DNA of 45,992 nucleotides from JBAZCO01 sp041654915. Its GTDB lineage: Bacteria > Bacillota > Clostridia > Christensenellales > DTU072. Below are positions 31,801 to 37,800 of the stretch, in pieces; position 1 is the first letter of the stretch; each line of letters starts with the position of its first letter. Location of the stretch: contig JBAZCO010000002.1 in the NCBI GenBank assembly GCA_041654915.1, forward strand, positions 1-45,992, in the 5' to 3' direction. A program made the translations under genes and the position numbers. Under the pieces are notes generated by a model, which was given only the letters and a program-made list of their open reading frames with translations, was not told the origin of the DNA and made no database searches.

Positions 31801-34800
31801 TATATACTAAAAATTCGCTCGGAAAAATATCTGTATCAAAACATTTCCGTCCCCGTGATGCAGTCCAATGCGGCGATTGCCAGAGTTGGTACAATCATCC
31901 TTATTGCTCGGCCCGAACATTGGTCTGGTCAAGAGGAGGCGGCAGCAAGTATGATACAATCCTTGCGGATAAGGCTTGGCGCAGATATCCTTGATGCCAA
32001 TGGCAGCGGCACAACGACCGACCCCACCAACCCCGGCTACGCAAATGACGGCTTACCCCAAACCTTGTATAGTTGGGCAACCGACCTAGGCGAAGGTGTA
32101 ATGAACGACATTCTTGGCGCAATCCCCTATGTGGGCGGATTCTTGGGCGGTTTGCTAGGCGGCGGCAACGACCCATATATTGACGAAAAGGGTAAGCCGA
32201 TATTTATGCCGGAAACCAATTATATTGACGGCTACGAGGGCGGCGCTTATGACAGAAGTAACAACATCTCCTATGTGGAGGTTTGGCTAAACTCCGATGT
32301 CATTACCGGACTGTTTGACTCCCTAAATGGATTCCTTATGCCAATGATAGGGTTGTCGGCAATCACCGAAGACCAAAGATATTCAATAGCCGACCTTGCT
32401 GTGCCTCCTGCAGGAGCATCGGATACCGACATATTCCAATATATTGGTACATTTGACGAATCGAGAGACGAGCAAGTATTTAATTATGTTTACAGCAACA
32501 AGAGCCAATATTTAAGGGCTATCAAGGGCGCTTCGGCAAAACTCCCCGCCGGACTTATCAGCTATTTAATTAATGATGCGATAAGAGAAGTCGAGTTCTT
32601 GCAAAATGAATATGTAAGAATGGTTATCCAATATGCCGCAGGTGCGCTTATAGACGAGCAACTCGACCAAGTCACCAGATTAATCTCGCATATTATGCCG
32701 TTTACCTATCCTTATTCAATGGCATACGAAAAAGATTTGCCAAACAGCCCCTTGCAGCAAACAGCAGTTACCTCTACAAAGGATGCTAACCTAACTACAA
32801 ATGTGCAGGAGTTGATGGAAAACGACGGCATTCTTGTTAACGGTGTGCGCACGGTGACCAACCTATATGCAACCACCCCCCAAACGGACGACAACGGACA
32901 TCTCCTAAATGGTTATATGAGGGAAACTGACTTCTTTGATATGGCGGCTTACCTCAAGTTGTTCTTCAATGCCAATTCGGATACGATTGTAGACCGCATA
33001 GTCCTCTTTATAAACGGCGCAAGCTATGCCGCATCCAACACGCAGGGCATTATTGCCGGCAACGGTACGGACTGGAAACCAAACGGAACGGCGCTTCGTG
33101 CAGATACCATTAGGTATGATGAAGAAACGGGGCTGCCCCACCCAGACGACCTTGAAATGGCGCAAGTCATTGAAAATTGGATAAGAAAAAATATTGTAAA
33201 CTCCTATGTTGTCGTTAGCGATTATAGCTATACAACAGACGAGTTTGGAGTAACCAAAAAGACGCTAATCGGCAAGACCTATGTGCGTGATGTTCACGGG
33301 CATTTTGACTTGGACGATTGGGAGTACGGCTACAACACCCTCGCAGGCGACCCCGACAAGCAGACAGCAGCGGGAATACTTTCCGCTAAGGACGACCACT
33401 ATCACGAGATAGATATCAATAACACGGGTATAAGACTGCGTGTTGTGCGCTCCCTTGCCTCGGGCAACAAGTTCTTCTTTGCAACAGATACCGGCGACGG
33501 TCCAATACAAAGAACAACAATGGAGCCGCCGGAAAAAATAATATTCCACGACCCCTACAACACCAAAGACTTTACCGTTCATGGCGGCACTTGGGCGCTA
33601 GCGGGCAGTATGGGTGTAAGGCACAACCTTAACTCTGACGGCACTTATAGCGTCAACTCCATACTAGATATTCTGCCCAACAGAAACGAGGCGCTGTTCT
33701 ATGACGGCAACTCCTCCGAGTCCACGGGCGTGCATATGTATTGGGATATGACCAGTGTAAACTTTGCGCCCACCGATAGCGATACAAAGAGCTATATTAT
33801 CGGATACTGTGCAAATGCCGTGTACGGCAAGACCGCCAATGGTTTAATCACAAGGATTGAAACGATTGTCGAAGGCAAGATGATTGTTGACCCAACCAGC
33901 ACCCTGCACCTCAACAAAGCAGGCGATGCAGTAGACACCCAGACCACAACCCCCGTTCTCAACCTAGACCCAATTGACCCCTTCGACTTCGACAGAGATG
34001 CCTATATAGCAAATCTGCCCGCCACCTTTGCATACGCTTACAAGATGCAGTATGTGGTAGACGGAGTGGCGCAACCCTTCTTTGTATACGGTGACGAAAC
34101 CGACTATATCTATAAGCGCTATGTCTTTGACGACCTTGAGTGGGATATGTCTGAAACTGAATTGCATTACTCGGGCAAAACTGCTTATATTAAACTTTCC
34201 TATGGCACAAGCGAAAACTTGGGTGTAAATCAGCGTGAAAAAATTACCATACAAGTGCCGATAGAAGTTAAGAACCGTACAGTACAATCGGTAAGCGCTC
34301 CAGTAGAAAATAGCGTGGGCGGCATTATAAATGATAGGATTATATTCAATCCCTTAATGCACACTGGGCTAAAAGACACTATGCTTAGCGTAGATATGCT
34401 CACCCTGCATACTCCCGCTGGTGACGAGCTTAGGGAAGTTGTTGCCGTTGATGCCGAAGGGCTTAACGCTTATGACCCCAAGGCTATTGAACACCCCGAA
34501 TATACCGTATCCTATTGGATAGAGGACGACTTTGGAGTAAGGCAAAAGAGAGATGTCACGGTAGAAATACTCTCCAGAAAAATTGAAACAAGCAGCCTTG
34601 ACGAGTTTGGAGATAAGCTAGAAAACGGCGTGCGTATGCAGGAAATAGTTCCCTTCCAAAACAGCGGGCTGGGACTTCCCCAATCTATCACCGTAGTATA
34701 TGCGGGTGTAGCGGGAGGCGTACCGCTATCCGAAACCCTATACGAAGGTCCGGACTACGAGTGGATTATCCCCTCAATGTCCTACAACCACAACAGCTCA

Positions 34801-37800
34801 GAGCCGTACAAGGTATACGATATCATTGCAAGAATCGGCACGGGCGACTATATGCAAGAAGTTATTGTAAAATACAAGGTAATGCAAAAGATACCCAAGA
34901 CAGTAGTTGGAATCTTTGTACCTCCCTATGGCGATACATCAATAAGCAACTCTCAAATGGTAGTATTTAACAATGGCTCTGCCGACGAGGCTGCAGTAAG
35001 CACCGAAGTTCACTTTAGCCTAAACGAGCATACAACAGTAGACCCCTTTGAATGGGCGGAAAGCGAAAGTTACAACGGCGTGTCCTACAAACAGGATATA
35101 CGGTTTATTGACCCGTCATTCAAGGGCAAGTTCTACTATACCGATGTGCTGTTGTCCGATGAGTACTTTGGCAAGGCGGTGGTAAAGAATGTGAGCATCA
35201 CCGTGAGAATGAGCCAAATCATTAATATCAATCCGCCCCTAGGCGAAACAATAAAAATCAACCAATACTACTCCGATAGTGAAATTGATGCGCTCTTTAA
35301 TATGAGCGGGCTTACCGCTGATATTTTCGGCACTAGCGTAAAGTCTAGCGATGACTTCTTTGAAATTATCGATTGGAACTATCAAGGAGAGGCGGGCTTG
35401 CCCGTAAACGGCAAGAATGCCTTTGTAGAAGTGCGTGTTGGCAACAAGGGTTACGACAACAATCCCGTTTGGATACAGGAAGTCTTGTTGGATATGAGCA
35501 GCTACCTTGAGGACCTCACGGTAGAAAGCTTGGTATCTGACATCGTAGTAATTGATGACCCGTATCAATACACACTCCCGACAACCGTCGAGGTAATCTA
35601 CAAGAAGTCCGGCGTTACAGCTACCAATATCCTGCCCGCTGTGTACGACTTGGGCGAGTTAGCCGATGACTTCTACAAATATCCCTCTATAATTGGCACG
35701 GTGGCGATAGGACACGAAAATGCTCAAGAAGTGTTTGAGGTTGAGTTTATCAATAAAGACCCCCGTGCAGTAGCATCTATAACCTATTATAATGATGCCG
35801 CAGGCACAGAGGTCTTTGAAGTGGGCGAGGCAGTAACATTCTTTGCCTTTGACCAAATCAACCTGCCGCAATATGCAAAAGTAGAGTTTGCAGGAAACGA
35901 GCCGCCCGAGGCTAAGATGTTCAATGTTTATTGGTACAGCATAGACGAGTACGGCACAGAAGGCGGACTTGTCACTGCCGAGGCGTGGATAGGCGACCCC
36001 GTGTTTGGGTATATAAAGGATAAGCAAGACTTTAAGTTTACCGTGATAGGCGAAACAATCACAGGTTTCTACAACGAGGAAACGGACGAGTATATTGATG
36101 TTGAGGAATTTATTCCCGACTTTATCCTGCTCCATCCTTATGAGAGCATTACCGACCAAATAGGCGCCCGTGTGCCAACAACTCTTGTTGTTAGCACAGA
36201 TAAGCGCCAAGGTGTAACAGTAGAGGTGCGCTACCCCGAAATTCCGCTATCCTATGACGGACAACACGAGCATCGCCTCAACTTTGAAATTGGTCTTACC
36301 AATAACTTTGGCAATGTCGGCAACATCCGTACGGGACAAACTGAAAACTTCAGCTACGAAATCCGTGAGTCATTTGCCACTCGCTTTATTGTTGATGACC
36401 GCCTTGCTACGGGTATCAGCCTTGAGGCAAACGGCGAAAACCTCACCCTTGAAGGTAGTATTTACGAGAGAATAGACTTTACCCAACTTGAAGAGCTGTA
36501 TGTGCTGTTCCGCAACGGCGCTCGTGAGCCTATGACCGTTGTTTGGGAGGCAGAGGAGCTAGAAAAAATTAAGTATACTTTCCTTGGCGGCGCAGTTTAT
36601 ATTAACGCTACAATCGGCAAGGGCATTGAAGGGCTTGAGCAAAAGTTCCCTGTCCGTGTGTTTATCCGTCCTAGCAGGTTGGTAGATGTCGTTGCGCTGG
36701 AAGGCGATATCGACACCCCAATACTTGTTCTTGACAATGACGACCTTCAAAACCGCATTGCCGAGCTTAGGGTAGACCCGTTTGAAGGCTTTGTAGGACT
36801 TCCCGAGCGTGTGCTTGCCAAGTTTGAAAACGAGGACAAGATGGCAGAAGTCTATGTAAGTTGGTCTTACCAAAGAATAGTAGACACTATGACCCTTGAA
36901 GGTCAGCGCTTTGATATAGGCAACAACCTTGCCGCTATTGCTACAATATTCGACTATGTTGAGGAAGACGACGGCAACGGCGGTGTGGTACGCACAAGGA
37001 CGGCGCTGCAATCTCTTGAAATCCCCGTAGAAACAATCACGAGGACGATTGAGGCAACCGAAGTCAGCCGCACAACAGACGGCGATGACTTTGAACAACT
37101 GCGCACCGAGTTTAGCATTAACCCCTATGCGGCACAGTACAGCGAAAACTTTGACAGTGAAGACTTTAGCTACTTTAGGCGGGTAAGGCTCACTGTTAAG
37201 GACGGTGAAGGCAGCAAAACATTGGTATTTGACCTTAATAAGGATAGTTACCTAATTAGAGATGCGCTAACGGGCAGAAATACCAATCTCCACAACCTGC
37301 ACACAGGACGGAATGTAACGGTTGCCTTGTCCTATGGAAAGAGGGGCGGCTCGGTATCCAAAAACGCTTTTGTGTCACAAAACTTGTATGTAAACATACT
37401 TGATATGCGCTACGAAAGCGGGCTTAAAGACGCTTATTATATTGATGTCTATGGCGCAAAAGTAGACCCCGTAAATTACCCTGAGTACAGCCAAAAGGTG
37501 GAATACCAAGACGGCGAAGTACTGCTAAATACCGTATCCGACACCCCATATACCTTTGATGTTGTTTACAACGCAGAGGATATCAATACCAACTTCGACC
37601 GCTTTGACAATAAGACCGGTCCAATAGGTTACAATGCGGGTACGGGCAGACTGTACGCAATATTCGGCAACGATTATGCAGGATATCAAGAAGTAATCAT
37701 TCCCATATACTATGAGGAAAGGACGATTACCTCTCTGTTCGACACAGAGGAAAACCCCTACTTTGATTACTTCACCACGACATCCGGCATAGAAAGACAG

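Noticed and set aside
35659..36210. 183-codon minus-strand frame opposite the Ig-like array
   Set aside because: No family features, and fully inside the giant frame.
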